Shown here in pieces: positions 1 through 8,819 of a stretch of DNA of 64,000 nt. Source of the stretch: Gracilimonas mengyeensis (GTDB lineage Bacteria; Bacteroidota; Rhodothermia; Balneolales; Balneolaceae). Position numbers and translations under genes: made by a program. The stretch lies in NCBI RefSeq assembly GCF_900182705.1, contig NZ_FXTP01000008.1:154545-218544 (forward strand). Direction: 5' to 3'. Positions within the stretch are counted from its first letter, which is position 1. Each line of letters opens with the position of its first letter. The notes below the pieces were generated by a model. The model saw nothing but the letters and a program-made list of their open reading frames with translations, was not told the DNA's origin and made no database searches.

Positions 1-425
1 ACGGATCCCAAACTCCTTTACAACAGCTGGCTAACGTGAGCGCGCCGGAAGCCCGGCTGCTGGTTGTTCAGCCTTACGACCGTTCTGGCATGGAAGAAAT
101 CGAAAAGGCCATTATGTCGGCCGGACTGGGATTGAACCCCAATAATGACGGTGAGCGCATTTTGATTCCCCTGCCCGTTCTTACTGAGGAACGTCGTAAA
201 GAGCTGGTGAAGCATTCCAAAGACATTGCAGAGAAAGCCAAAATCAGTATCCGGAATACCCGCCGGGATGCTAACGACTCTATCAAGAAAACCGTAGAAA
301 AAGAATCCCTTTCTGAAGATTCAAAATATGAGGCGGAAGAGGATATTCAACAGCTCACCGATAAATACACGGAAAAAGTGGATGAGCTGCTGACCAAAAA
401 AGAAGAAGAAATTATGACGGTGTAA
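1..425 (+). CDS. frr: Ribosome recycling factor, C-terminal part (5' end outside window)
   Basis: Ribosome recycling factor splits post-termination ribosomes together with EF-G in the cytoplasm. The frame is open from base 3 and reads GSQTPLQQLANV before the GTG at 36, so that GTG is internal and the true start lies upstream. Recognisable family segments are NVSAPEARLLVVQPYD, the NPNNDGERILIPLP stretch, LTEERRKEL and the KISIRNTRRDAND helix, followed by the usual acidic/lysine-rich C-terminal helix. About 140 of the roughly 185 residues normal for the family are present and the C-terminus is complete. The next gene, smc, is on the same strand 132 nt away, separated by a heptad-repeat hairpin region. 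Identification is firm. Confidence 0.96.
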   Translation, partial: GSQTPLQQLANVSAPEARLLVVQPYDRSGMEEIEKAIMSAGLGLNPNNDGERILIPLPVLTEERRKELVKHSKDIAEKAKISIRNTRRDANDSIKKTVEKESLSEDSKYEAEEDIQQLTDKYTEKVDELLTKKEEEIMTV

Positions 426-557
426 GGTGTTAAGGTGCTTTAGTGTTACGGTGTTAGTGTATAAATCTACTATTAGATTATTGCTATATCATATATCGTA
501 ACCCGTAACACTATAACACTGTCGTACTGTAACACTATAACACCGTAACACCACCCC
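426..557. repeat. Degenerate heptad repeats in inverted orientation (GTGTTA / TAACAC)
   Basis: The whole frr-smc spacer is low complexity. Its left part (about 426-462) repeats GTGTTA-like 7-mers; its right part (about 500-552) repeats the complement TAACAC. The reverse complement of the right arm aligns with the left arm over roughly 25-30 nt with a few mismatches, so a transcript could fold into a long hairpin with an AT-rich loop. No coding potential is seen. It may act as a processing or termination structure between frr and smc, but no T-run follows the stem. This looks like one of several palindromic intergenic repeat families in the window. Confidence 0.7.
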
Positions 558-3500
558 ATGTACATATCCGAACTTGAATTACAGGGTTTTAAGAGCTTTG
601 CCCATAAGACCAAGGTGAAGTTTGACAGCGGAATTACGTCTATCGTAGGGCCGAATGGGTGTGGTAAATCTAATATTGTGGATGCCTTGCGCTGGGTGTT
701 GGGGGAGCAACGGCCATCTTTGCTGAGATCCTCGGCTATGGCTAATGTGATTTTTAACGGGACGGCTCAAAAGAAAGCCTTGGGGATGGCTGAAGTATCC
801 CTGACTTTCGTTAACGATAAAGGCATTCTTCCGATTGAATACAGCGAAGTGACCATCACACGGCGCCTGTACCGTTCCGGCGATAGCGAATACCTGATCA
901 ACGGCACCACCTGTCGGCTCAAAGATATCATGGAGCTTTTTATGGACACCGGGATGGGCTCGGATGCCTACTCGGTGATTGAGCTGAAAATGGTGGAGGA
1001 AATCCTTAACGATAAAAACAACGACCGCCGGCGACTGTTTGAAGAAGCGGCCGGTGTTACCAAGTACAAAGATCAGCGCAAGAAAACCATTCGTAAGTTA
1101 GAAAGTACCCGTAAGGATTTGCAACGGGTGGACGATTTGCTGATAGAGCTCCGCAAGAAGGCGCGATCGCTGGAGATACAGGCCGAGAAGGCGCAAAAAG
1201 CCAAAGTGTATAAAGACGAGCTGGAACAGCTGGACAAAGCCCTAACTCTACATGATTTCAACAAGATTAAGGATGAGCTGGAGCCGCTGAAAGAGCGCAT
1301 CGCTAATGCGGATAAAGAGAAGAAAGAAATTGCCAAAGCTATTGAGGAGCTGGAAGAAAATGATGAAAAAGCCCGCGCGGAATTGGTGGAAAAAGAGCGT
1401 CAGCAGGCTGAAGCTCAGCGCCGGGTAAGTCAGCTGCACAATACGCTCCGCGAAGCCGATACCAACCTGCGCATCACCCGTGAAAAGATCGAGAATGAGA
1501 AAAAGGTGATTGCCGAATATGGCAAGGATATTGAAAGCGGGGAAAAGGATCTAAAAGAGCTTAAAGACCTGCTGGAATCAAGTCGTGACAAGCTGGAAGG
1601 CTATGACGATGAGATGGCAAAATCCGTGCAGGCGCTGGAAGATTCCAAGAAGAAATACAACCAAATTCAGCAGCAATATAACCGCGAGCGCAGTGAACTT
1701 TATGAGATTGAAGTAGAGTTGAGCGCGGCGAATAATGAATTGAGTCAGCTGCAGACCAAGCGCATCAAAATTGAAAGTCGGCTGGAAAACACTGAAGGCG
1801 ACCTGGAACGCATTGATGATGAAATCACCGACCTGAATGATGAGATTGAAAACCTGAACGGGGAGCAGGGACTCATTGAGAAAAAGCTGGACAAACTGGT
1901 AGTTAACCGCGATGAACTGGAGGAAGAGCTGGAAACGGCGCGTGAAAAGCGTGAGCAATTCGCCGACAAACAGAACGAAATTAAAGACGAGCTCCGAACC
2001 CTTCAGAGTAAAAAGGAGTCGCTGGAATCAGAGATCAACTTGATGAACGATCTGGCGGCTTCCAATGAAGCATTCCCCGGAAGCGTGAAGTACCTGATTG
2101 AAAATCACCGCTTCGACTTTAAAGAGATGACAACGGTCTCCGAGATTTTCAACACCGATCAGGAGCACGCCGTGGCGCTGGAAGCCGTGCTGGGCGATGT
2201 ACTTAATTTTGTGGTTGTAAAAACCTTGGATGAGGCGCAGCGAGCCGCCAAAATCCTCAAAGATAATGAGAAAGGCCGGGCCACTTTTATTCCGCTTGAT
2301 CAGCTGGCCGCAACCTATCCCGTTAAAGACGGGAGTTTGTTTGATGAGGTCAAATCCAAGCGGGATCATTCCGCCCTGAAACAACTGTTGCTTGGAAATG
2401 TACTGGTGTTTGATTCGGTGGAAGAAGCCTATCAAGGCACCAAAAACCAAGATGATGTAGTTGGAGTGACCTACGACGGTGAAGTGGTTACCGACAACAA
2501 ATTTTTCCAGAGCGGAAGCAAGAGCAAGAATGCCGGTATCCGCGTGGGGCTGAAGGACAAAATTGAGAAGCTGGAGAAAGAAGAAGCGAAAGTCTCCAAA
2601 GAAATCACCAAGCTGGAAGAATATCTGCAGCAGATCGTAGAGAAATACGAGAAGCTGGACATTGGCAAGCTCAGCCAGATGCTGAAAGAAAAAGAGCAGG
2701 AAGTGCGCCGGCTGGAGCAACAGCAACAGAGTTTGAGTTCCAAAGTATCGGTGTATCAGAAGAATATCGGTGAGCTGGTGAATCGTAAAGATCATTTGAA
2801 AAGCAGCGAGGGCACGGCCCAGGAAGAACTCAACTCCATTCAACCCAAACAGAAAGAGCTTCAGCAAAAAATGCTGGCGCTGGATGAGAAACAGCAGGAG
2901 AAAAAAGACCTGCTGGAGACGCTGGAAGAAGAACGCTCCATCGCCCAAAGCCGCTACAACGATACCCAGCTCAAGCATCAGGATTTAAAGAACAAGGTGG
3001 AAAACCTGGAGCGGGATGTGCAGCGGGCCGAGACCGGCATCGAAAACGTGAAGAAGCGAATCGAAAACCGTACGCGTCTTACCGAAGAAAGTAAAGAGCG
3101 CATTGAAACGCTGACCTCCAAAACCAAGGAGCTTCAGGAAACCATCACCACCAACAGCGAGCTGAAAGAGAAAGCAGACGAGACGCTCAAAAAAGCCGAA
3201 GAAGCGGCCGCCAAACAACGTGGTAAAATCAACGAGATTGAGAAAGAGCTGAAGGAAGTGCGTCGCCGTAAAGAGGTGAACATGGAGCTGGTGCATCACC
3301 TGGATATGGCCCGCGAGAAGATGGAAATGCAGAGTCAGACGCTGTCCGATCACATCTGGGAAACCTACGGCGTGCTGATGAAGCAGATTGATGAAGAGCT
3401 GCCGGAAGACAAGACGCCGGAAGAGGCTAAAGAGCGCATCAGCTGGCTAAAACAGAAGCTGAATCGCATTGGAGAAGTAAACCCACTGGCCATTGAGGAA

Positions 3501-4085
3501 TACAAGGAAGAGAAAGAGCGGCTCGATTTTTATGAAGAGCAGATCATGGACCTGGAAGAGGCCGAAGAGCAGCTGCTGGAAACCATTGATGAAATTAACG
3601 AGACGGCTACTGAACGTTTCAATACTACGTTTGAACGCATCAGGCAGAATTTCCAGAAAGTATTTAAAACCCTGTTTGAAGCCGATGACTATTGCGACCT
3701 GATTATTGAACAGGATGTGGAAGATCCGCTGGAAGCCCGCATTGAGATTAAAGCCCAGCCGCGGGGTAAGCGTCCTTCGGGTATTTCGCAACTGTCGGGT
3801 GGGGAAAAAACACTGACGGCCATTGCCCTTCTTTTCGCCATCTACCTGGTAAAACCGTCGCCTTTCTGCGTGCTGGATGAGGTGGATGCCCCGCTGGATG
3901 ACGCCAACATTGAGCGCTTCGCCAAGATGATCAAGGATTTCAGCCACGATACGCAGTTCATCATCATCACGCACAACAAAAAAACCATGAGCAAGGCCGA
4001 GATGATGTACGGGGTTACCATGCCAGATACCGGTGTTTCCCGCTTGGTTGGGGTGAAGCTGGACGAAGTGGAAGACGTGCTGTAG
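558..4085 (+). CDS. smc: Chromosome segregation protein SMC
   Basis: Full-length SMC ATPase of 1175 aa, the core of the SMC-ScpAB condensin that organises the nucleoid. Walker A GPNGCGKSN lies at residues 31-39. Long charged coiled coils follow (about 170-500 and 680-1030), interrupted by a hinge at about 510-680. The ABC signature LSGGEKT is at about 1079-1085 and the Walker B FCVLDEVDAP at about 1102-1111, followed by the D-loop and a switch histidine in IIITHNKKTM. The start is the ATG at 558, whose product MYISELELQGFKSF is typical for the family. Length and domain order are normal. No scpA or scpB lies in the window. Confidence 0.98.
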   Translation: MYISELELQGFKSFAHKTKVKFDSGITSIVGPNGCGKSNIVDALRWVLGEQRPSLLRSSAMANVIFNGTAQKKALGMAEVSLTFVNDKGILPIEYSEVTITRRLYRSGDSEYLINGTTCRLKDIMELFMDTGMGSDAYSVIELKMVEEILNDKNNDRRRLFEEAAGVTKYKDQRKKTIRKLESTRKDLQRVDDLLIELRKKARSLEIQAEKAQKAKVYKDELEQLDKALTLHDFNKIKDELEPLKERIANADKEKKEIAKAIEELEENDEKARAELVEKERQQAEAQRRVSQLHNTLREADTNLRITREKIENEKKVIAEYGKDIESGEKDLKELKDLLESSRDKLEGYDDEMAKSVQALEDSKKKYNQIQQQYNRERSELYEIEVELSAANNELSQLQTKRIKIESRLENTEGDLERIDDEITDLNDEIENLNGEQGLIEKKLDKLVVNRDELEEELETAREKREQFADKQNEIKDELRTLQSKKESLESEINLMNDLAASNEAFPGSVKYLIENHRFDFKEMTTVSEIFNTDQEHAVALEAVLGDVLNFVVVKTLDEAQRAAKILKDNEKGRATFIPLDQLAATYPVKDGSLFDEVKSKRDHSALKQLLLGNVLVFDSVEEAYQGTKNQDDVVGVTYDGEVVTDNKFFQSGSKSKNAGIRVGLKDKIEKLEKEEAKVSKEITKLEEYLQQIVEKYEKLDIGKLSQMLKEKEQEVRRLEQQQQSLSSKVSVYQKNIGELVNRKDHLKSSEGTAQEELNSIQPKQKELQQKMLALDEKQQEKKDLLETLEEERSIAQSRYNDTQLKHQDLKNKVENLERDVQRAETGIENVKKRIENRTRLTEESKERIETLTSKTKELQETITTNSELKEKADETLKKAEEAAAKQRGKINEIEKELKEVRRRKEVNMELVHHLDMAREKMEMQSQTLSDHIWETYGVLMKQIDEELPEDKTPEEAKERISWLKQKLNRIGEVNPLAIEEYKEEKERLDFYEEQIMDLEEAEEQLLETIDEINETATERFNTTFERIRQNFQKVFKTLFEADDYCDLIIEQDVEDPLEARIEIKAQPRGKRPSGISQLSGGEKTLTAIALLFAIYLVKPSPFCVLDEVDAPLDDANIERFAKMIKDFSHDTQFIIITHNKKTMSKAEMMYGVTMPDTGVSRLVGVKLDEVEDVL

Positions 4086-4126
4086 AATATCGAATATTGA
4101 ATACAGAACATTGAATGTTGAAGTGC
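4085..4126. repeat. Six degenerate GAATATT heptads
   Basis: Starting at the last base of the smc stop codon are six in-phase 7-mers: GAATATC, GAATATT, GAATACA, GAACATT, GAATGTT, GAAGTGC. The period is exact although the units diverge. No second, inverted arm is evident in the following 400 nt. It belongs to the same class of short-period intergenic repeats as the frr-smc spacer, with a different unit. Confidence 0.7.
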
Positions 4127-4535
4127 TTTATTTAAAAGCTGCTTTTTTCTAAGCACTTATCTCATCTCAAAGATTGCTTACCTAACTTTCTTATTGTTTA
4201 GGATTACAGAAATATATCCGGTACAAGCCACCGTTCTGAGAACGGTACTTTTCTTATCAATATCACTTTCTGGAACAAATCTAAACTTTGTGTTAAAGAT
4301 TGATGGTATAAATTACAGACTCAGTTCCTCATCTTACCAACTCTCAAGCTTTCATTATATGACTTAACCTCACGTAAAATTATCATTACTTGCTATTAGT
4401 TATAGAAAGGAAATTAAATTTGGTCGAGGCACCCTTTCCGCCGTATATTGGAAGCAGTTATTCAAAAAACAAGTCCACAGAGGTAATCTGGCGGGCTATT
4501 TTTATGCCTTTCTGTTATCAGTTACTGTCGCATTC
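4127..4535. other. Intergenic region without a supported gene
   Basis: This AT-rich spacer lies between the convergent smc and uxuA-like genes. The only structure seen is an 8-bp inverted repeat with a one-base centre at 4230-4246 (ACCGTTCT / AGAACGGT), followed by a short T-rich stretch; it could be a weak terminator for smc. No open frame with coding character was found. Confidence 0.5.
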
Positions 4536-5615
4536 TTAACGGTATCCATATTCTTTAGCTACTGCTTCCATCAGGCCCTTAATGTATCCAATAGCGAATA
4601 ATGTCCCCATGGTACTGTAGCCTGGATGTTCATTTGAATCCCCGGCCACGGTGGGTACATGATCCGGGCGTAGTGGTCCTCGAAAGCCTACTTCATAGTA
4701 TGCCTTCATTGCCTCATACATGTCTGTTTTACCATTATCGTGCCACTCCTCGCTGAAATTGGTGGTATGCCCGGTTACATCCCTGAAGTGCACAAAATGA
4801 ATTTTGTTACGTGAACCGAAATATCTAATAGCTTCTGGAATGTTGGTATCTTTCTGGCTGGCAAAGCTACCCTGACAAAAACAAATTCCGTTGTAGTCAC
4901 TGGAGTTCATTGTAATAAGTCGCTTGAAGGCATCCACATTGGTAAAAATACGGGGAATACCACGGATTTTATCCACCGGGGGATCATCAGGATGTAAAGC
5001 CAACTTCACGTCGTATTCTTCTGCCACTGGAATTACCGCATCTAAAAAATACTGCATGTTTTCCCAGAGTTGCTCTTCGGTAAACTCTCCATATTCCGTG
5101 AGTGAATTATCTTCGATGTCCTCATAATCAAAAGCCGTGACCAGCGAACCGCCCCGGTTTTTACGGGCTGAGTCGGTTCGCGCCCAGCTGATAACGGGCA
5201 TCCAGTTGTAACACAACACTTTGATACCCAGCTCCGAGCAGCCTTTAATCAACCTGATGAGCTTTTCGATGTCTTCATCCCGGCCATCCACTCCCAATTG
5301 GGCCCGGCTTAGATTCACGCCTTCCAGCACCTTCCACTCCAGTCCGGCTTCTTTGAAGCGATCGTAGGTTTCTTTCAGGTTATCTCGCTCTGAAGTCACC
5401 GCGCCATACGCACCCATTTGAGTTGAAAGCTGCATCCGGATTTCATCAAAACCAAAAAAGTGGGCCAGACACAAATCCATCCACTCGTATTCTTCTTTGC
5501 GCAGTATTTTTTTTGGGGTGATGCGGCCCGAGGCCTGCAAACCAAATCCACCAGAGGCCGTTAATGCTGCCAAAGCCGCACTTTTTTTAAGGAAATCTCG
5601 CCTTGAGTTACTCAT
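4536..5615 (-). CDS. uxuA: Mannonate dehydratase (UxuA family) with Tat signal
   Basis: TIM-barrel enzyme of 359 aa related to UxuA, which dehydrates D-mannonate to 2-keto-3-deoxygluconate in uronate catabolism. Family segments seen are VLCYNWMPVISW, LALHPDDPP (metal-binding His/Asp), HFVHFRDV, the DNGKTDM loop and LRPDHVPT. The N-terminus NSRRDFLKKSAALAAL is a twin-arginine signal, so the enzyme is probably exported folded to the periplasm, unlike cytoplasmic E. coli UxuA. It is last in a minus-strand set with a transporter and two other exported sugar-acid enzymes, but a 570-nt palindrome-rich gap separates it from the transporter, so co-transcription is uncertain. The exact substrate is inferred from the family only. 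Confidence 0.88.
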   Translation of the reverse strand: MSNSRRDFLKKSAALAALTASGGFGLQASGRITPKKILRKEEYEWMDLCLAHFFGFDEIRMQLSTQMGAYGAVTSERDNLKETYDRFKEAGLEWKVLEGVNLSRAQLGVDGRDEDIEKLIRLIKGCSELGIKVLCYNWMPVISWARTDSARKNRGGSLVTAFDYEDIEDNSLTEYGEFTEEQLWENMQYFLDAVIPVAEEYDVKLALHPDDPPVDKIRGIPRIFTNVDAFKRLITMNSSDYNGICFCQGSFASQKDTNIPEAIRYFGSRNKIHFVHFRDVTGHTTNFSEEWHDNGKTDMYEAMKAYYEVGFRGPLRPDHVPTVAGDSNEHPGYSTMGTLFAIGYIKGLMEAVAKEYGYR

Positions 5616-5642
5616 AGTTTCGGATTTTTGGTTTTTTAAAAG

Positions 5643-5675
5643 AGACCTGTCAGGTTTGCAAAACCTGACAGGTCT
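5643..5675. repeat. Perfect 15-bp inverted repeat
   Basis: AGACCTGTCAGGTTT at 5643-5657 is followed, after a 3-nt loop, by its exact complement at 5661-5675. It lies just upstream of the uxuA-like start. There is no adjacent T-run, so a mobile or REP-like palindrome is more likely than a terminator. Similar CCTGTCAGG palindromes are, from memory, common between genes of Bacteroidota. Confidence 0.75.
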
Positions 5676-6185
5676 TAGGGAATTACTATTTTGGATCGTC
5701 CCTGTGGGACTTTTTCCTATTTCATTTTTACAACGGAGTGAACTCCGTGGCTACATTCGGTTATCCCTACAGGATTTTTTGGTTGAATTGTAAAAGCAAT
5801 AAAATGTGATTTCTATGATACTTTTCATCATAATACATCAATTTCATCACGCCTATCACAGTTAAAAGCAGATGCGCACAAAAGATGCAAAGAAAGTCAT
5901 TACCCACCCGAGATCTCTTAAGTCTTTAGCGAAGCAAGCAACTCTTCCAGGGATAATTTCTTTGCCGAGCGGTGACTTAAAGAGTTCAAGCACTGTAAGT
6001 CTCCTGACTTACGTCAACAAATGGCCTTTTTTATCACGCGAGTCCGGAGACTCGTAATGCTGTTACTTTCCAGTCTCCGCTTCGCTAAAGACTGAAAAGA
6101 TCATTGGGGGGCCAAATCAACTCAAAACTCATCACTCAAAACTAAAACCTGCTTTTTAGGACATAATCTTTGTTTCTGCAGGCTC
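5676..6185. repeat. Mosaic of intergenic palindromes, including a CTCTTAAGTC element
   Basis: There is no credible gene here. Visible pieces are short inverted motifs at about 5697-5780 (a GTCCCTGTGGGAC palindrome and AACGGAGTGAACTCCGT), and an element at 5915-5984 opening with CTCTTAAGTCTTTAGCGAAGC-like sequence and closing with GAGCGGTGACTTAAAGAG-like sequence. A GCGAGTCCGGAGACTCG palindrome lies near 6038-6055. AGTCTTTAGCGAAGC at 5921-5935 is repeated exactly in inverted orientation at 6079-6093. A second copy of the CTCTTAAGTC element is at 29745-29810. Short open frames here are translations of the repeats. Confidence 0.65.
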
Positions 6186-7280
6186 TTACCCGGGAGCTTC
6201 GCCGGCTTTGGATTCTCGCATCCAGTAATTGGCCAAGGTGGAGCCGGTCACATTCATCCAGGGACCAAATACGGCTGGGGCGAGCCCTACCGTTGCTACT
6301 TTCCCCATCTCTACGGCAATGCCAGAAGCCATGCCACCATTTTGCATACCCACTTCCAAAGCTACCGTTCGAGCCGATGTCTTCTCCATACCCAATGCCC
6401 GTGCACCCCAATAGCCAAACACATAACCGGCCGCATTGTGGATAATGGCGGCCACAATCAGCAACACCCCCACGGCAAGAAGGGAATCACGACCCGCCGC
6501 GGTAATTATGGTAATGATAACAGCAATACCGACCATCGAAATCACCGGCATGGCATCATCCAGCCATTTCATCTTACCGTGCAAAAAACGATTGAACAAC
6601 ACGCCCAATACAATAGGAATGATGATCATTTTGATAATGCTCCACATCATAGAAGTAAATTCAATAGGCACAAACTGACCTGCAAGCAGTTGCATCAAAA
6701 ACGGGGTTAAAAGAGGCGAGAGTAAAGTGGAAACAGCCGTTAATGTGATAGAAAGAGCGAGATTTGCGTTGGCTATATAGGCCATTACATTTGACGCCAC
6801 ACCGCCGGGCGAAGATCCAATTAACACAACACCAGCTGCGATCTCTGCGGGAAATCCAAAAGTCAGCGCCAGACTGATTCCAACAACGGGCATTACGCTA
6901 TACTGCAACACTACACCAATGGCCACACCTTTGGGCATCTTTAATACATTCATGAAATCCTTTACGCTTAGGGAAGTGCCCATCCCAAACATGATGATTT
7001 GAATCAGTGGTACAATAAGTGCGCTTAACTTAAAATTACCAACTTCCAGAAACAGCCCCGGATAAAACATAGCCAGGGTAACAGAGGCAAAAATCCAGAA
7101 GGTAAAAGCAAAGGATTTGAAGAGTGTATCCGTGCCCCGCACGCCTAATGCCAAGCAAACAAACATCCCGGTCATCAGCGGACCTAATACGGGCGAACCG
7201 CTGTCCACCAGCAAAGTCACTATCACCCCAATAAAACAGGCAAGACTTAAGTAGAGTAGTACTTTTTGCAGTTTCTGCAT
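6186..7280 (-). CDS. Bile acid:sodium symporter (BASS) family transporter
   Basis: Integral inner-membrane protein of 364 aa with about ten hydrophobic segments spanning nearly the whole length. Family motifs are the GMGTSLSVKDF segment, GSSPGGVASNV (crossover region) and the LEVGMQNGGMA motif near residue 310. BASS proteins usually import organic anions such as bile acids, pantoate or 2-keto acids with sodium. It sits 79 nt downstream of an enolase-superfamily dehydratase and upstream of a mannonate dehydratase, so a sugar acid or the keto-deoxy acid product of the exported enzymes is the likely cargo (inference). The start is the ATG at 7280. The family call is firm; the substrate is unknown. 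Confidence 0.9.
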   Translation of the reverse strand: MQKLQKVLLYLSLACFIGVIVTLLVDSGSPVLGPLMTGMFVCLALGVRGTDTLFKSFAFTFWIFASVTLAMFYPGLFLEVGNFKLSALIVPLIQIIMFGMGTSLSVKDFMNVLKMPKGVAIGVVLQYSVMPVVGISLALTFGFPAEIAAGVVLIGSSPGGVASNVMAYIANANLALSITLTAVSTLLSPLLTPFLMQLLAGQFVPIEFTSMMWSIIKMIIIPIVLGVLFNRFLHGKMKWLDDAMPVISMVGIAVIITIITAAGRDSLLAVGVLLIVAAIIHNAAGYVFGYWGARALGMEKTSARTVALEVGMQNGGMASGIAVEMGKVATVGLAPAVFGPWMNVTGSTLANYWMRESKAGEAPG

Positions 7281-7359
7281 GTGGTTGGTTATTTGTCAAT
7301 TAGGGTATTGGCTAATGGGGCCCCAAACAACAAAAACCCCAATAACCAATAACTAAAAA

Positions 7360-8808
7360 TCAGCTCCAGATTCGGTCCCAGCTGCGGATTTCATTCCACT
7401 CGGGTGTAGGCTCAAAATAGCCGGCATCCTCAATCAGGTGTTCTTTCACCGCTTCCTCGTTGATGGTAACGCCGAGGCCGGGCTTTTCAGGCACCGGACA
7501 GTAGCCATCCTGGAAAATGTCTGATTTATCTTCCTGCACCAGGTCATACCAGTTGGGGGTATCTACAGAGTGATGTTCCAAGGCTGTAAAATTTTCTGTG
7601 GCTGCTGCAGCATGAACAGAAGCCATAAACCCAAAAGGCGAGCCGGCATAGTGCAGCATCATGGCGATGCCGTTTTGCTGGGCATAATCGCCAATACGCT
7701 TGGTTTCCAGGATGCCCCCGGCCGAACCAAGATCGGGATGAACCAAATCCACTGCTCGCTTGTCGATGAGTTCACGAAAACCGTCCAGTGCGTAGATATC
7801 CTCGCCGGTCATCGTGGGTGTGGTGGTAGCTTCAGTGATTTCGCGCCACTCATCTACGTATTCCCAGCCAATTAAATCCTCTATGTAAGCCAGGGTATAC
7901 GGTTCGGCTGCACGGGCAATTTTTATGCATTCGTTCACCCCAAAATGTCCCCAGTGATCACCTCCTAAAGGAATTTCCCATCCTATAGTATCGCGCATCA
8001 CACGCAGGTATTCCATCATGCGCTCCAGGCCTTTTTCGGTTACTTGTACACGGGTGAAGGGGTGATCAATCTGTCCATACTCTCCCCGGTTGGACGAGTA
8101 TTGCGACTGCAGCCGTCGATCCCCCTTGGGACTGTGTTCACGTGTATTAACGAGCGAGCCCTGTTCCTCATCTATTAAATCGATTCCAATATCCATTTTC
8201 AGGAAGGTGTAGCCCATATCCACCCGCTCTTTCATGCGGCGGGCGTATTCGTGTGGATCTTCGGAAACCGTAGTATCACAATACAAACGTACTTTATCGC
8301 GATAGCGGCCTCCCAAAAGCTGATATACGGGCACGTTGTACGCCTTCCCGGTTAAATCCCAAAGGGCCGTCTCCACGCCAGACACGCCGCCGCCTTGCCT
8401 TCCGTGACCGCCAAACTGTTTAATGATCTTGAAAATCTTTTCCACATTGCATGGATTTTCGCCCAGAATGCGGCTCTTCAAAAAGAGGGCGTACTCCTTG
8501 GCTCCATTGTCGCGCACTTCGCCGTAGCCGGAAATCCCCTGGTTGGTATCAATGCGGATAAGCGGTACCCGGAAGGGGATGTTATCAATTTCGGCAATCC
8601 TCAGGTCGGTTATTTTTAACTCCGATGGATTGGAGTTCCGGTTCACCTTTGAAGTCAGATGTGCTATCTGATCTTCAAAGGGAGCCGAGAACAGGGCCCC
8701 TAAACCCAAACCTCCGGCGCCGGCTTTCTTTAAAAACCCGCGCCGATCTACGTGATATTTTGTTTTGTCGGTGGTGTCATTCATATCCCTTTTACTTTTA
8801 TTCCCCAT
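7360..8808 (-). CDS. Enolase-superfamily sugar-acid dehydratase (mandelate racemase/muconate lactonising type) with Tat signal
   Basis: 482 aa. The N-terminus has DRRGFLKKAGAGGLGLGAL, a twin-arginine export signal. The mature part is a mandelate racemase/muconate-lactonising fold: capping domain, FLKMDIG with the barrel lysine, metal ligands in GGDHWG, YIEDL and TGEDIY, and a catalytic-type histidine in MLHYAGSP. An extra stretch of about 50 residues (about 215-265) between the lysine strand and the first metal ligand makes it longer than usual. Such enzymes dehydrate galactonate, glucarate, mannonate and similar acids. The ATG at 8808 has GGAG six bases upstream, one of few clear ribosome-binding sites here. 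It starts 11 nt after the RraA-like gene ends, so the two are co-transcribed. The exact substrate cannot be read from sequence. Confidence 0.88.
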   Translation of the reverse strand: MGNKSKRDMNDTTDKTKYHVDRRGFLKKAGAGGLGLGALFSAPFEDQIAHLTSKVNRNSNPSELKITDLRIAEIDNIPFRVPLIRIDTNQGISGYGEVRDNGAKEYALFLKSRILGENPCNVEKIFKIIKQFGGHGRQGGGVSGVETALWDLTGKAYNVPVYQLLGGRYRDKVRLYCDTTVSEDPHEYARRMKERVDMGYTFLKMDIGIDLIDEEQGSLVNTREHSPKGDRRLQSQYSSNRGEYGQIDHPFTRVQVTEKGLERMMEYLRVMRDTIGWEIPLGGDHWGHFGVNECIKIARAAEPYTLAYIEDLIGWEYVDEWREITEATTTPTMTGEDIYALDGFRELIDKRAVDLVHPDLGSAGGILETKRIGDYAQQNGIAMMLHYAGSPFGFMASVHAAAATENFTALEHHSVDTPNWYDLVQEDKSDIFQDGYCPVPEKPGLGVTINEEAVKEHLIEDAGYFEPTPEWNEIRSWDRIWS

Positions 8809-8819
8809 AATGTGCTCCG

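Noticed and set aside
426..557. Heptad region as a terminator for frr
   Set aside because: The stem is long and AT-rich with no T-run directly behind it; repeat-element explanation preferred, although a processing role cannot be excluded.
2028..2978. Long minus-strand frame (316 codons) inside smc
   Set aside because: Antisense shadow of the coiled-coil codon pattern of SMC; low-complexity Leu/Phe-rich product.
5872..6057. 61-codon plus-strand frame in the 5.7-6.2 kb spacer
   Set aside because: It lies wholly within the palindromic CTCTTAAGTC element; no start context or family match.
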